From Oscillospiraceae bacterium (GTDB lineage: Bacteria; Bacillota; Clostridia; Oscillospirales; Oscillospiraceae): a DNA stretch of 64,000 nucleotides. The notes beneath the pieces were generated by a model that did no database searches, was not told the origin of the DNA, and saw nothing but the letters and a program-made list of their open reading frames with translations. The DNA lies in NCBI GenBank assembly GCA_020025595.1, contig JAHHRV010000002.1:124001-188000 (forward strand), given 5' to 3'. A program made the translations under genes and the position numbers. Positions 14,963 through 22,918 of this stretch are shown piece after piece; the first letter of the stretch is position 1; each line of letters starts with the position of its first letter.

Positions 14963-15598
14963 ATGTCAGATAACAACATTTCCAATCGGATTAAAGAGCT
15001 TCGCGCCAAACATAATATGACACTAGAACAGGTTGCCCAGCAGGTCGGTGTTGGCCGAAGCACTGTTCGAAAATGGGAAACGGGTATTATTGAGAATATG
15101 CGTCGTGATAAGATTGCGAAATTAGCTGCAGCGCTCCACACGACTCCTGGTTACCTTATGGGGTGGGAAGATGAGCCTGAAACAGAATATCCTGCTAATA
15201 TCATCCCAATACCCAAGATGACCCAAATCCCCCTGTATGGTGCGATTGCCTGCGGTGATCCGATTCTGGCACAGCAGGATCCGAACAACATGGTTGATCT
15301 TCCGGCACATGTCCACGCCGACTTTGCTCTCACCTGCAAAGGTGACTCTATGATCAACGCACGCATATATGATGGGGATGTCGTTTATATCCGCCGACAG
15401 GAGTCCGTAGAAAACGGCGAGATTGCAGCCGTTCTGATTGACGAAGAAGCTACACTAAAGCGTGTCCGACTTTTTGATGATCATATTGCATTAGAACCTG
15501 AAAACCCTCTGTACCGTCCTTTTGTCTATTGGGGCGAAGAAATGAACAATGTCCACATCCTGGGTAAGGCCGTTGCTTTCACCAGTGCTGTTAGATAG
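14963..15598 (+). CDS. CI/LexA-like phage repressor (XRE + S24 peptidase)
   Basis: The start (ATG 14963, MSDNNISNRIKELR) has AAAAGGAG nine bases upstream; a GTG three codons earlier overlaps that site. The N-terminal HTH (MTLEQVAQQVGVGRSTVRKWE, about residues 18-38) binds DNA. The C-terminal S24 domain begins PLYGAIACGDP (cleavage-type Ala-Cys-Gly site) and has catalytic-type GDSMINARIYDGDVV (Ser) and the EEATLKRV segment (Lys). At 211 residues it is a full-length self-cleaving repressor, so induction through RecA is expected. It maintains lysogeny with the operators between it and cro. Confidence 0.92.
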   Translation: MSDNNISNRIKELRAKHNMTLEQVAQQVGVGRSTVRKWETGIIENMRRDKIAKLAAALHTTPGYLMGWEDEPETEYPANIIPIPKMTQIPLYGAIACGDPILAQQDPNNMVDLPAHVHADFALTCKGDSMINARIYDGDVVYIRRQESVENGEIAAVLIDEEATLKRVRLFDDHIALEPENPLYRPFVYWGEEMNNVHILGKAVAFTSAVR

Positions 15599-15609
15599 GA
15601 GTGGTTTCT

Positions 15610-16047
15610 TTGTCAGATGGCGAAAAGCAGCTACTTCACCTGGTTGTTGTCGTTCTACTCGCATTGTCACTTCTGTATTCATGGTCCAAAAATAATACCT
15701 TAGAAGCCGAACTTTATGAGCTTCAGCAGGAATACGACGAGATATCAAGGGAATGCGAATCCAGGTACGATAGTGGCTATGCCGATGGTCGTCAGGATGG
15801 CTACGAAGCAGGCAATGAACATGGCTATGGTAATGGTTATGCTGACGGGGCATCCTCTGGATATGATGAGGGATATGAATCCGGTTATAAATACGGATGT
15901 GAAGATGGATATGAGTCTGGGTATTGGGAAGCCTTTGATGAAGCGTGCAGCGATCCCAAATCTGATTTGTATCAAGACATATACGCAACCGCTTACGATA
16001 TTGGCTATAACGACTGCCTTTCTGGGGCTGTCAATCCGTATTCGTGA
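15610..16047 (+). CDS. membrane-anchored GY-repeat protein (prophage cargo)
   Basis: TTG at 15610 is chosen because AGGAG lies eight bases before it; GTG at 15601 is the alternative. A single transmembrane helix (LLHLVVVVLLALSLLY, about residues 7-24) is followed by a short coiled coil. A remarkable array of GYxxG-type repeats comes next, about ten glycine-tyrosine pairs in 60 residues, spaced mainly by four. Such arrays occur in Yae1-like and surface-repeat proteins. It lies between repressor and integrase, in the plus direction, so it is expressed in the lysogen. Confidence 0.7.
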   Translation: MSDGEKQLLHLVVVVLLALSLLYSWSKNNTLEAELYELQQEYDEISRECESRYDSGYADGRQDGYEAGNEHGYGNGYADGASSGYDEGYESGYKYGCEDGYESGYWEAFDEACSDPKSDLYQDIYATAYDIGYNDCLSGAVNPYS

Positions 16048-16085
16048 CCCCGCATATAGAGTTGTAAAAAGAGAGGTATAGTATT

Positions 16086-17015
16086 ATGAAACGCACTTTC
16101 ATTCTAGCACTGTCTCTGTTGCTGCTGTTGTCCGTTCCTGTTTCAGCGCATCCAGACAAATCTGATATAATTGAACACTATGGACGAGTATCTGATAGTA
16201 TCAGTGGTAGTTGTGATCATTATCATCATGGTTATCCTGCTCATTTCCATTTTGACACTGACGGAGATGGTACATTGGAATGTCCCTATGACCCTGGAAA
16301 ACCCTTTGTCGTCAGAGGATCCGGCCCGCTCACACCCCCTTCCACATCTGATTCCACACCTAACTCTACAGCTTCTCCAGTGCAAACGAGTGTCGATTCC
16401 CCCGATACAGCAGCAGCTTCTTCGTTTGATGAAGTTATTACCATTATTGTGCTTGGTATATCTGCAATCATACTGATTTTTATGGTGATTTATCTCGTTC
16501 CATTTTTCCGGGAAATAAAATCCTATAAGATTGACCGTTCCCCGGAGGCTGCAGAGCTGCGACATCGTAGGTTACACCTATTCTTGCGGTGGTGTGCTGT
16601 GCGCCTGCCCTGCCTTCTGGCAGCAACAGTGGTGACCTCTATGTTTACCCACGCTTTTCACCCCGAAGAGATATTCGGCAATACTGATGGTGCTTTATTC
16701 TTTGGCGGTTCTGTTATGAGCATTTTTGTTGCACTCTGCTACGGATTCTTTGTATTCTGGCTCCCGAATCATATTTGGGTGGATTGGCAGCATACAGTCC
16801 CACCACGCAAAGAGCGCCGTTCATCGACTGCTCCTGAAAATCCGTCGCATAGTTCCGATACGGATACACCCCAGACATCATCAGATTTAATACTTACCAA
16901 AGAGGAACGCTCTATGCTTTTAAAGTTCCGTTTACTAAATCCTAACGATCAGGCAGCCATTCGTTCAACCATTGAGCAGGCATACACCGATCTTATAGAT
17001 AACTTATTTACATAA
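16086..17015 (+). CDS. secreted/membrane protein with His-rich YHYH-like motif (prophage cargo)
   Basis: A clear signal peptide (RTFILALSLLLLLSVPVSAH) is followed by GSCDHYHHGYPAHFHFD and an Asp-rich DTDGDGTLECPYD calcium-loop-like stretch (about residues 40-70), as in YHYH-type metal-binding proteins. A Ser/Thr/Pro linker leads to a transmembrane helix (about 120-142) and then two or three more hydrophobic segments. A cytoplasmic helical end (LTKEERSMLLKFRLLNPNDQ) completes the 309 residues. It follows the GY-repeat gene by 38 bases, probably in one transcript. Confidence 0.7.
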   Translation: MKRTFILALSLLLLLSVPVSAHPDKSDIIEHYGRVSDSISGSCDHYHHGYPAHFHFDTDGDGTLECPYDPGKPFVVRGSGPLTPPSTSDSTPNSTASPVQTSVDSPDTAAASSFDEVITIIVLGISAIILIFMVIYLVPFFREIKSYKIDRSPEAAELRHRRLHLFLRWCAVRLPCLLAATVVTSMFTHAFHPEEIFGNTDGALFFGGSVMSIFVALCYGFFVFWLPNHIWVDWQHTVPPRKERRSSTAPENPSHSSDTDTPQTSSDLILTKEERSMLLKFRLLNPNDQAAIRSTIEQAYTDLIDNLFT

Positions 17016-17017
17016 TA

Positions 17018-17050
17018 AAAAACCGCCCGGGTGTTGCAGCACCCGAACGG
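17018..17050 (-). terminator. hairpin terminator, U-run on minus strand
   Basis: CGGGTG/CACCCG arms with outer CCG/CGG pairs form a stem. On the minus strand it is followed by TTTTTT, so it best stops leftward transcription. It sits just after the cargo gene stop and may also stop rightward transcripts weakly. Confidence 0.55.
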
Positions 17051-17137
17051 CAAATATAGAAACCCCACCCGAATCACCAAGGGGATCGTCTACCCTTTTA
17101 TGGTAGCATATCCCCACCTGAAAAGCAAGGAGGCAAC

Positions 17138-18172
17138 ATGCATACCCCGAAAGCAAAGAAATTGAACAGTGGTGCCTGGCGCTGCCAGGTCATGGTAGAT
17201 GGTCAGCGGCTCAGTGTTACCCGCAGCACTGAGAAAGCAGCCGTTGCTGCTGCTATGGCCATGCGCACTGGTTTAATTCAAGTGACCAAAACCCCGGTTC
17301 AGGATCTCCAGCTCACCAAGGCCATTGATCGTTGGTTGGAAATGCAGACCAATGTCCTGTCCCCTGCCACCATCAGAGGATACCGCAATGTGCAGAAGAA
17401 TCACTTTGATTCTATCATGCATCGCAAGTGCAGCCAAATCACTGATACCATGATTGCCCAGGCAATCTCCAACGAGTCCCGCCGGTTTAAAGCTAAGACA
17501 GTCACCAATTACTGGCGCTTTCTCAAACAGGTGTTAACCTGGGCCACCGGGAAGCAGTATTCCGCCAGTCTGCCGCAGGTCGTTCCGGCTGAGCGTGAAT
17601 TCCTCGATTATGAGCAGATTGATATTTTCCTAAAAGCTGTCAAAGGTGACCGTATCGAGATTGCAGCCCTCCTGGCGCTCTCCAGTCTTCGCCGTTCTGA
17701 GATTGCTGCGCTTCGCTGGGAAGATGTAGATTTGGAGCTTGGTGTCATCCATGTTCGTGGTGCAATGGTCCCGGATGAGAATAACAATTTCATCCGAAAG
17801 GATACCACCAAAAACGCATCCAGCCGCAGAGATGTGCCCATCATTGATCCACTGAAACTGGCACTTGAATCTGTAAATAACCGCACCGGTCTGGTGGTTC
17901 ATAAACACCCCGCCAATATTCAGTTAAATATCAACCGTGTTTGTCGGGAAGCTGGCCTTCCTGAGGTTGGCTGTCACGGACTCCGTCATTCCTTCGCATC
18001 CCTCTGTGAACATCTTCAGGTACCGCCAAAGATTGCAATGGAGATTGGCGGCTGGAGCGATCGCAGCACCATGGAGCGTATCTATACCCATGTGGCTAAA
18101 CAGGATAAAGCTTACTATCAGAACGCTTTCACTGCTCACTTCAAATCAGATGCTTCCTCACCAAACACCTAG
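17138..18172 (+). CDS. int: phage tyrosine integrase
   Basis: The 344-residue protein has an AP2-like N-terminal arm-binding domain (SGAWRCQVMVDGQRLSVTRST, about residues 12-35), a SAM-like core-binding domain (about 60-150) and the catalytic domain. The latter has SLRRSEIAALRWEDVD (catalytic Arg), HGLRHSFAS (His-x-x-Arg), GGWSDRSTM and the nucleophile in MERIYTHV. AAGGAGG precedes the ATG. The tRNA-Ser 3' fragment 100 bases downstream is its attachment site, and TTGCACAC repeats between them look like arm-type sites. Confidence 0.95.
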   Translation: MHTPKAKKLNSGAWRCQVMVDGQRLSVTRSTEKAAVAAAMAMRTGLIQVTKTPVQDLQLTKAIDRWLEMQTNVLSPATIRGYRNVQKNHFDSIMHRKCSQITDTMIAQAISNESRRFKAKTVTNYWRFLKQVLTWATGKQYSASLPQVVPAEREFLDYEQIDIFLKAVKGDRIEIAALLALSSLRRSEIAALRWEDVDLELGVIHVRGAMVPDENNNFIRKDTTKNASSRRDVPIIDPLKLALESVNNRTGLVVHKHPANIQLNINRVCREAGLPEVGCHGLRHSFASLCEHLQVPPKIAMEIGGWSDRSTMERIYTHVAKQDKAYYQNAFTAHFKSDASSPNT

Positions 18173-18202
18173 CTTCAACTTACTCATCAGATGTAAAACC
18201 AC

Positions 18203-18229
18203 CATTTTGCACACGAAATTGCACACGGC
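18203..18229. repeat. integrase arm-type site pair (first copy)
   Basis: TTTGCACAC and TTGCACAC lie in direct repeat eleven bases apart just after the integrase stop. The same 27-bp arrangement, with five mismatches, recurs at 20457-20483. Arm-site identity is inferred from position and spacing. Confidence 0.5.
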
Positions 18230-18270
18230 ATAAAAAAAGCATTGCGGCTCTAAGCGAATTTCCGTTTTTG

Positions 18271-18301
18271 TTCGAGCGTTCAAATCCCTCTCACTCCGCC
18301 A
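18271..18301 (+). other. attR: 3' end of a tRNA-Ser gene
   Basis: The sequence carries a T loop (TTCAAAT), the 3' half of the T stem (CCCTC), acceptor strand TCACTCC, discriminator G and encoded CCA ending at 18301. The upstream strand of the T stem (GAGCG) has one mismatch and the rest of the tRNA is absent. This is the duplicated tail left by integration into a tRNA-Ser gene whose intact copy must lie beyond the left edge. It marks the right end of the prophage. Confidence 0.8.
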
Positions 18302-18303
18302 GT

Positions 18304-18340
18304 AAAAAACCGGAAGTTTGTTAAAAACTTCCGGTTTTTT
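18304..18340 (+). terminator. host tRNA terminator
   Basis: A long stem AAAACCGGAAGTTT/AAACTTCCGGTTTT with a five-base loop ends in TTTTTT. It follows the tRNA-Ser 3' end and is the original terminator of the tRNA. A near-identical stem recurs at 20353-20386. Confidence 0.8.
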
Positions 18341-18465
18341 CTTACTTTTTACCAACTTCTCCAAATTATTATGGATTTCGTTTTTTGAAACACATTTTTA
18401 TATTTTGAAAGGTCATTGCCACTTCTCAGAACTAAAATGGCAATGAAAATTTTTCTATGAAATAG

Positions 18466-18512
18466 AAATTTCCCCTCTCCGGATTGAACAAGTCCAGAGC
18501 GGGGAATTTTTT
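18466..18512 (+). terminator. terminator-like hairpin in the gap before the peptide gene
   Basis: TTCCCC-TCTCCGGA and TCCAGAG-CGGGGAA pair with a bulge and are followed by TTTTTT. Between 18341 and 18574 there is no credible gene; this hairpin is the only structure seen. Confidence 0.5.
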
Positions 18513-18574
18513 ACCTTTACGATTTGTCATACAAAACCTTGTAAAAAACCCTATGAACCAGAATCCTTACCTGC

Positions 18575-18603
18575 TTGACACCTAAAACATGGAGTGATAT
18601 AGT
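18575..18603 (+). promoter_or_regulatory. strong promoter of the peptide-radical SAM cassette
   Basis: TTGACA (18575-18580), 17 bases and TATAGT (18598-18603), then a GGAGGAG ribosome site 20 bases further on. The near-consensus match predicts high transcription of the 25-codon gene. Confidence 0.75.
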
Positions 18604-18639
18604 AAATGTACTGTTAAATAAATGGAGGAGCAAATCTTT

Positions 18640-18717
18640 ATGAAGTATTATGGCAATATTGAGAACAAAACAGAAGCTTTGCCCGGAATGTGCATCGTTA
18701 AAATCCAATCAGCATGA
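18640..18717 (+). CDS. 25-residue peptide, candidate radical SAM substrate
   Basis: ATG at 18640 stands nine bases after GGAGGAG and opens 25 codons ending in TGA. The peptide begins MKYYGNIENKTEALP and ends with a short hydrophobic/Cys part (GMCIVKIQSA). It has its own strong promoter and an intrinsic terminator directly after the stop, and the next gene is a radical SAM enzyme. That layout is typical of RiPP precursors, which must exceed their enzyme in amount. KYYGN also opens class IIa bacteriocins, but the YGNGV box and disulphide cysteines are missing, so I do not call it a pediocin. A signalling peptide is another option. Confidence 0.55.
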   Translation: MKYYGNIENKTEALPGMCIVKIQSA

Positions 18718-18730
18718 GTGCATAGATTCG

Positions 18731-18755
18731 GCGCAGGCTTCGGCCTGCGCTTTTT
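18731..18755 (+). terminator. attenuating terminator between peptide and radical SAM gene
   Basis: GCGCAGGC-TTCG-GCCTGCGC forms an 8-bp stem capped by a stable UUCG tetraloop, followed by TTTTT. It would end most transcripts after the peptide gene, and leakage would express the enzyme. No separate promoter for the enzyme was evident. Confidence 0.85.
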
Positions 18756-18874
18756 ATATTATTTAATCTATATTGATTTTGGGGAGTAAGGAAAATATAT
18801 CAGATTCGAGAAATTACCATGGATTCCTTATTTCAGGACGGTGCAGGGATATTATTAGGACGAAAGGATTTATA

Positions 18875-19927
18875 ATGGAAATAAATTTTGATTTTTTACT
18901 TTCTGGCTGTAATACCAGATGCAAACATTGCTATGTAAATGGCGGGCCAGGGCCGATGATGCCTCTTGCGGATGCGCTGCTGTGCATTGAAAAACTGGAA
19001 GCCATCGGAAAATATCTGCCGGAGGGAACATCCTTTACGCTGGATCACGAACCCATGAACCACCCGGATATTGCTGAAATCCTTCGGGCAGCCTCTAAAA
19101 ATACATACTGTAAGAACTACCACCATGGCATGACCAGCGGTATCGGACTCATGCACCGCAAAGACAAAGAAGCTGTTGTACAGGCATATTTTGACTGCGG
19201 GTATCGGAATTTTGGCATTACCATCCATGGAGCACAGCAGCACCACGATGAGATTGTCCGCAGGCCGGGGGCTTATGAAAAATCCATTGCGGCTGCGGAG
19301 TTTCTGCGGGATCAGGGGGCGGATATTGAGGTTTCTCTGATGCTGAATCGGTTCTTTGCAGAGGATGCGGCGCAGATTACGGAAATGCTGCATAGGCTTC
19401 AGACCAAACGAATTTATCTGGCAATCCCCATTTTTACGCCTCATGCCAATATGATGGACTTTGAGCCGTACCGGGCAACTCTGGTCACCTGGGAACAGTT
19501 ACAGACATATCTGCCCCAATGGGGACAAGATTCCAAAGCAATCGAAAAAGCGGGCAGCATTCAGACCGCACAAACAGCAATCTCTCGGCTTCAAAAAATT
19601 GAAAGCCTCGAAAGCCTGTTTACTCAGGAACAGAATGAGTTATATCTGACCATTCATCCAGACTGTATGCTGTATGTTGGAAATTCCGGTGGAGAAACAC
19701 AGTGCCTGGGCGATTTGCGAACATTGTCCGCCGAAGCAGCCGCAGAAACTATCAACGCATTGCCGGGAAATCGGGATTATACTGCCTACTACGATTTGTC
19801 TCAGCTGCCTGCACTGGATGATCAGATGCTTGCATTGGAAACGATTCCTCAGGATGCCATTTACGGAGATTTTGAAAGCATCCTGTATCGGGGCCTGATG
19901 CAAATGAGGGTTCCTACAAAACTATAA
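18875..19927 (+). CDS. radical SAM protein, probable peptide-modifying enzyme
   Basis: The start (ATG 18875) follows GAAAGGA at six bases; the longer frame lacks a site. The radical SAM CxxxCxxC motif is at once visible in SGCNTRCKHCY (Cys 12, 16, 19), binding a 4Fe-4S cluster that splits S-adenosylmethionine. The barrel continues with DHEPMNHPDI and FGITIHGAQQHHDE. Near the C-terminus CMLYVGNSGGETQC holds two more cysteines, too few for a full SPASM domain. At 350 aa it is within the family range. With the peptide upstream and an XRE gene 15 bases downstream it fits a RiPP maturase; the substrate is inferred. Confidence 0.8.
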   Translation: MEINFDFLLSGCNTRCKHCYVNGGPGPMMPLADALLCIEKLEAIGKYLPEGTSFTLDHEPMNHPDIAEILRAASKNTYCKNYHHGMTSGIGLMHRKDKEAVVQAYFDCGYRNFGITIHGAQQHHDEIVRRPGAYEKSIAAAEFLRDQGADIEVSLMLNRFFAEDAAQITEMLHRLQTKRIYLAIPIFTPHANMMDFEPYRATLVTWEQLQTYLPQWGQDSKAIEKAGSIQTAQTAISRLQKIESLESLFTQEQNELYLTIHPDCMLYVGNSGGETQCLGDLRTLSAEAAAETINALPGNRDYTAYYDLSQLPALDDQMLALETIPQDAIYGDFESILYRGLMQMRVPTKL

Positions 19928-19942
19928 AAGGAGATAAACACA

Positions 19943-20137
19943 ATGCTTAAATTAAAAGAACTACGGCAAAAAGCCGGATTATCCATCAATGCACTGTCTG
20001 CATTGAGCGGAGTTTCCAGAAGAACCATCGAGGACATTGAGTCACGAGGAGATTGCAGAATCTCAACTGCATACGCACTCTGTAAAGCACTGAACTGCAA
20101 ACTGGATGACTTTTACAAAGGAGATGACGAGGAGTAA
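19943..20137 (+). CDS. XRE-family regulator of the cassette
   Basis: The 64-residue protein is a bare helix-turn-helix: LKELRQKAGLSINALSALSG, then VSRRTIEDIESRG as recognition helix and CKALNCKLDDFYKG. AAAGGAG lies nine bases before the ATG. It is transcribed with the radical SAM gene, and its likely target is the promoter at 18575. No effector domain exists, so a peptide or partner protein would have to supply any signal. Confidence 0.8.
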   Translation: MLKLKELRQKAGLSINALSALSGVSRRTIEDIESRGDCRISTAYALCKALNCKLDDFYKGDDEE

Positions 20138-20352
20138 TCCCTGGCTTTTCTTTTGTACGATTCGTCCACTCAGCTTAGCCATACACGGACAACATCACAC
20201 CGTTTGCCTGCTCGCGGAAAAGTCGGAAGGATGAGGTCTTCAATCTGATCCTGCTACAGAAGCTGAAGAACAGGCAATTGCCATGGATCGCGAGCCGTGT
20301 TCAAAATGCCATTAGAAAATGAATCTGGAGTCTGCTCCCCCATTCATGCTAT

Positions 20353-20386
20353 AAAAGCCGGAAGTTTTCAAAAACTTCCGGCTTTT
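20353..20386 (+). terminator. second copy of the CCGGAAGTTTT stem terminator
   Basis: AAAAGCCGGAAGTTTT/AAAACTTCCGGCTTTT with a two-base loop (CA) ends in T-rich sequence. The core stem is the same as the tRNA terminator at 18304, which suggests duplication during integration events. It can work in both directions. Confidence 0.75.
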
Positions 20387-20439
20387 TCTTATATTGTATT
20401 TATGAACAATCGGATGCTCGTTCGTCCGCTTCGATAACT

Positions 20440-20483
20440 GTGTGCAATTTGGGAATCATTTTGCAAACGCAGTTGCATACAGC
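20440..20483. repeat. related integrase arm-type sites (second copy)
   Basis: GTGTGCAA (inverted), then TTTTGCAAAC and TTGCATAC eleven bases apart resemble the pair at 18203-18229 (22 of 27 bases match by eye). No integrase is nearby, so this looks like the abandoned end of a related element. Confidence 0.45.
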
Positions 20484-20529
20484 TTTTCTCTTTCAGGGTT
20501 AATCTTTAATAATCTTCCCTGTCAATAAA

Positions 20530-21132
20530 TTATTTCATATACAGCGCAGAAAGCACCTGGGCACAGCCATCGATTCCAAGTCTGCTGCTATCCAGAACGA
20601 TATCGTAATTACTGGGGTCGTTCCACTTTTTTCTGGTGCAGAAAGAATAATAATTCGCACGGCGGCGGTTGGCCTTACGACAGACCGCTGTCACCTGACT
20701 TTCCGGGATGCCATAATCTCGGATGGCGCGTTTGGCCTTATCTTCTTCACTTGCACGAATAAAGACCCGCAGCACCCCATCCATATCCTTCAGTGCTTCC
20801 GACGCGCAGTGGCCCACAAAAATTCCGGGGCCCTGATGGGCAAGATTCTTAATCACCTGAGACTCTGCTACATAGAGCTTTGCCTCCGGTGACAGCAGAT
20901 CCGGATTTCCGGTCTGAGACTGAGCCATCACAAACATGGAATAGATGAAGCTTCCCGACACGCTTTCTTCGTATTCTTCCAGCGCTTTTACAGACACATT
21001 CTTCTCTTTTGCCACCGCTTCCATGATTTCTCTGCCATAGCTGGCAATACCACACTTTTTAGCCGCTTCTGCCGCAATTTTCGTGCCGCCGCTGCCAAAT
21101 TCCCGTTCTATGGTAATATAGCGAATATTCAT
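20530..21132 (-). CDS. cytidylate kinase-like protein
   Basis: The 200-residue protein begins RYITIEREFGSGGTKIAAEAA, the P-loop of the cytidylate kinase-like family (PF13189-type). REIMEAVAKE, GIFVGHCASEAL and a C-terminal FCTRKKWNDPSNYDIVLDSS follow, including the lid-like NYY segment. Members are widespread in Clostridia and are presumed to phosphorylate nucleotides or small molecules; the substrate is not known. The start has GGAGG upstream and the gene follows the ABC exporter by 12 bases, hence the same operon. Confidence 0.8.
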   Translation of the reverse strand: MNIRYITIEREFGSGGTKIAAEAAKKCGIASYGREIMEAVAKEKNVSVKALEEYEESVSGSFIYSMFVMAQSQTGNPDLLSPEAKLYVAESQVIKNLAHQGPGIFVGHCASEALKDMDGVLRVFIRASEEDKAKRAIRDYGIPESQVTAVCRKANRRRANYYSFCTRKKWNDPSNYDIVLDSSRLGIDGCAQVLSALYMK

Positions 21133-21144
21133 CCCGATGCCTCC

Positions 21145-22908
21145 TTATACCGTTTTATCAAACTGGCTGTTGTATAGATCGCAGTAGAATCCGCCCTTCG
21201 CCATCAGTGTTTCGTGGTTGCCGCTTTCGATTACATCTCCGTCTTTCATCACAAGGATCATATCGGCATTCTTAATGGTAGAAAGGCGGTGGGCAATCAC
21301 AAAGCTGGTGCGGCCCTTGGTCAGCGCGTCCATAGCCCGCTGGATAATGACCTCGGTGCGGGTATCGACAGAGGATGTGGCCTCGTCCAGGATCAGCATG
21401 GGGCTGTTCTGCAGCATAGCACGGGCGATGGTCAGTAGCTGTTTCTGACCTGCAGAAATGGTGGTGCTGTCCGACAACTCCGTGTCAAAACCGTTGGGCA
21501 GGGAGTGAATAAAGTGGGACAGTCCGCAGGCCTTGCACACCCGCTCCAGATCCTCATCGGTGATGTTCTCCATGTTGTATACCAGATTCTCTCGAACCGT
21601 GCCCTCAAACAGCCAGGTATCCTGCAAAACCATGCTGAACAGGTTGTGAATGTTCTCCCGTTTCAGCTCAGAGGTCGGAACGCCGTCGATGCAGATGGAA
21701 CCGCTGTTGATTTCAAAGAACCGCATCAGCAGGTTGACCATGGTGGTCTTGCCGGCACCGGTGGGGCCGACGATTGCAACCTTTTGACCCGGACGGATGT
21801 GGGCGGAAAAGTCCTTGATAATCACCTTGTCCGGGGTATCGGGATAGCTGAAGTGGACATGGTCAAAGGTCACCTCGCCCTTTACAGTCTGAACCTGTGT
21901 ATTCTTCTGACTTTCGTCGGAAAGCTCTTCGCTTTCCAGCAATTCAAAGATCCGGTTTGCAGATGCAGAAGCCGTCTGCAGGTTGGTCATACCCTGCGCA
22001 ATCTGGGTAAGCGGTGCCGTAAACAGCCGCACATACAGGACAAAGGAAATAATCACGCCAAAGGGAATCATTCCGTTCATGGTCAGAATGGCACCGACCA
22101 CGCAGACCACCGCATAGCCGATATTACCCATCACCGTCATCAGCGGCTGCATGATACCGGACAGGAACTGGGATTTCCAGTTGGAGTCGTAAACGGCCTC
22201 ATTCAGTTCACCAAAGCGCTGGTTCACTTTTCTGCCGGCACGGGAAATTCTCAGCACCTCATGACCGGAGTACATCTCCTCCACAAATCCGTTCAGCGCG
22301 CCCAGGTTTTCCTGTCTTGCAATAAAGTATTTCTGGGAGCGGCTCATGACAAACATCAGAAGCAGCATTCCCAGGAAGGTCACTGCAATTACGCACACCG
22401 CCAAACGCCACTCGGTAACAAACATCATCACCAGGCAGCCAAGGAACTGGGCGCCTGCGCTGATGATATTGGGCATACTGTTGGAAAGGCCCTGCTGCAG
22501 CGTCTGCACATCGTTGGTGATTCTGCTGAGCACATCGCCCTGAGCGGTACGGTTAAAGTAACTCATGGGCACACGGTTGATTTTCTCCATCAGATCTCCG
22601 CGCATACGCTTGGAGGTGTCCAGCGTGACCGTTGCCATGATAAAATGCTGGGTAAATGTAAACAGCGCACTGGCTGTATAGATAATCACAAGGAAGATTC
22701 CAATTCTTCCGATTGCAGTAAGATCCATGTTTCCATAGAGACCTGCCTGCATCAGGTTGGTAATCTCGCCGATTTTACCGGGGCCGACAATGGTCAGGAT
22801 TGCGCCGCAGATTGCCAGGATCATGGCAAAAACGATCATCGGGACTTTGCTTTTCATGTACCCAAAGACCTTGCCAAGGGCTGAAAACATATTCTTCTTT
22901 TTCATCAT
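21145..22908 (-). CDS. ABC exporter half-transporter with canonical ATPase site
   Basis: The start at 22908 (MMKKKNMFSALGKV) follows GGAAG and clears the upstream gene; the longer frame would overlap it. Six transmembrane helices occupy about residues 20-310. The ATPase has Walker A GPTGAGKTT, an atypical signature ISAGQKQ and Walker B MLILDEATSSVD with the catalytic Glu. It pairs with the 22919 protein as a heterodimeric type IV exporter (TM288-like partner). With MarR upstream, drug or toxic peptide export is likely. Confidence 0.88.
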   Translation of the reverse strand: MMKKKNMFSALGKVFGYMKSKVPMIVFAMILAICGAILTIVGPGKIGEITNLMQAGLYGNMDLTAIGRIGIFLVIIYTASALFTFTQHFIMATVTLDTSKRMRGDLMEKINRVPMSYFNRTAQGDVLSRITNDVQTLQQGLSNSMPNIISAGAQFLGCLVMMFVTEWRLAVCVIAVTFLGMLLLMFVMSRSQKYFIARQENLGALNGFVEEMYSGHEVLRISRAGRKVNQRFGELNEAVYDSNWKSQFLSGIMQPLMTVMGNIGYAVVCVVGAILTMNGMIPFGVIISFVLYVRLFTAPLTQIAQGMTNLQTASASANRIFELLESEELSDESQKNTQVQTVKGEVTFDHVHFSYPDTPDKVIIKDFSAHIRPGQKVAIVGPTGAGKTTMVNLLMRFFEINSGSICIDGVPTSELKRENIHNLFSMVLQDTWLFEGTVRENLVYNMENITDEDLERVCKACGLSHFIHSLPNGFDTELSDSTTISAGQKQLLTIARAMLQNSPMLILDEATSSVDTRTEVIIQRAMDALTKGRTSFVIAHRLSTIKNADMILVMKDGDVIESGNHETLMAKGGFYCDLYNSQFDKTV

Positions 22909-22918
22909 CGTCACTTCC

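Larger units (their letters stand above)
20138..20529. other. gene-free stretch with decayed fragments
   Basis: No intact gene is present. A frame around 20240-20330 reads DEVFNLILLQKLKNRQLPW and ends at a stop, looking like the tail of a lost gene. A terminator (20353-20386) and arm-like repeats (20440-20483) follow. The stretch looks like scar sequence from earlier integrations. Confidence 0.45.

Noticed and set aside
15770..15950. A DNA tandem repeat or CRISPR-like array in the GY-repeat gene
   Set aside because: The repetition is at the protein level with varying codons; there are no identical spaced repeats, and no CRISPR array was seen anywhere.
18640..18717. Class IIa (pediocin-like) bacteriocin, because the peptide begins KYYGN
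   Set aside because: No YGNGV box, only one cysteine, no double-glycine leader and no immunity or ABC export gene beside it.
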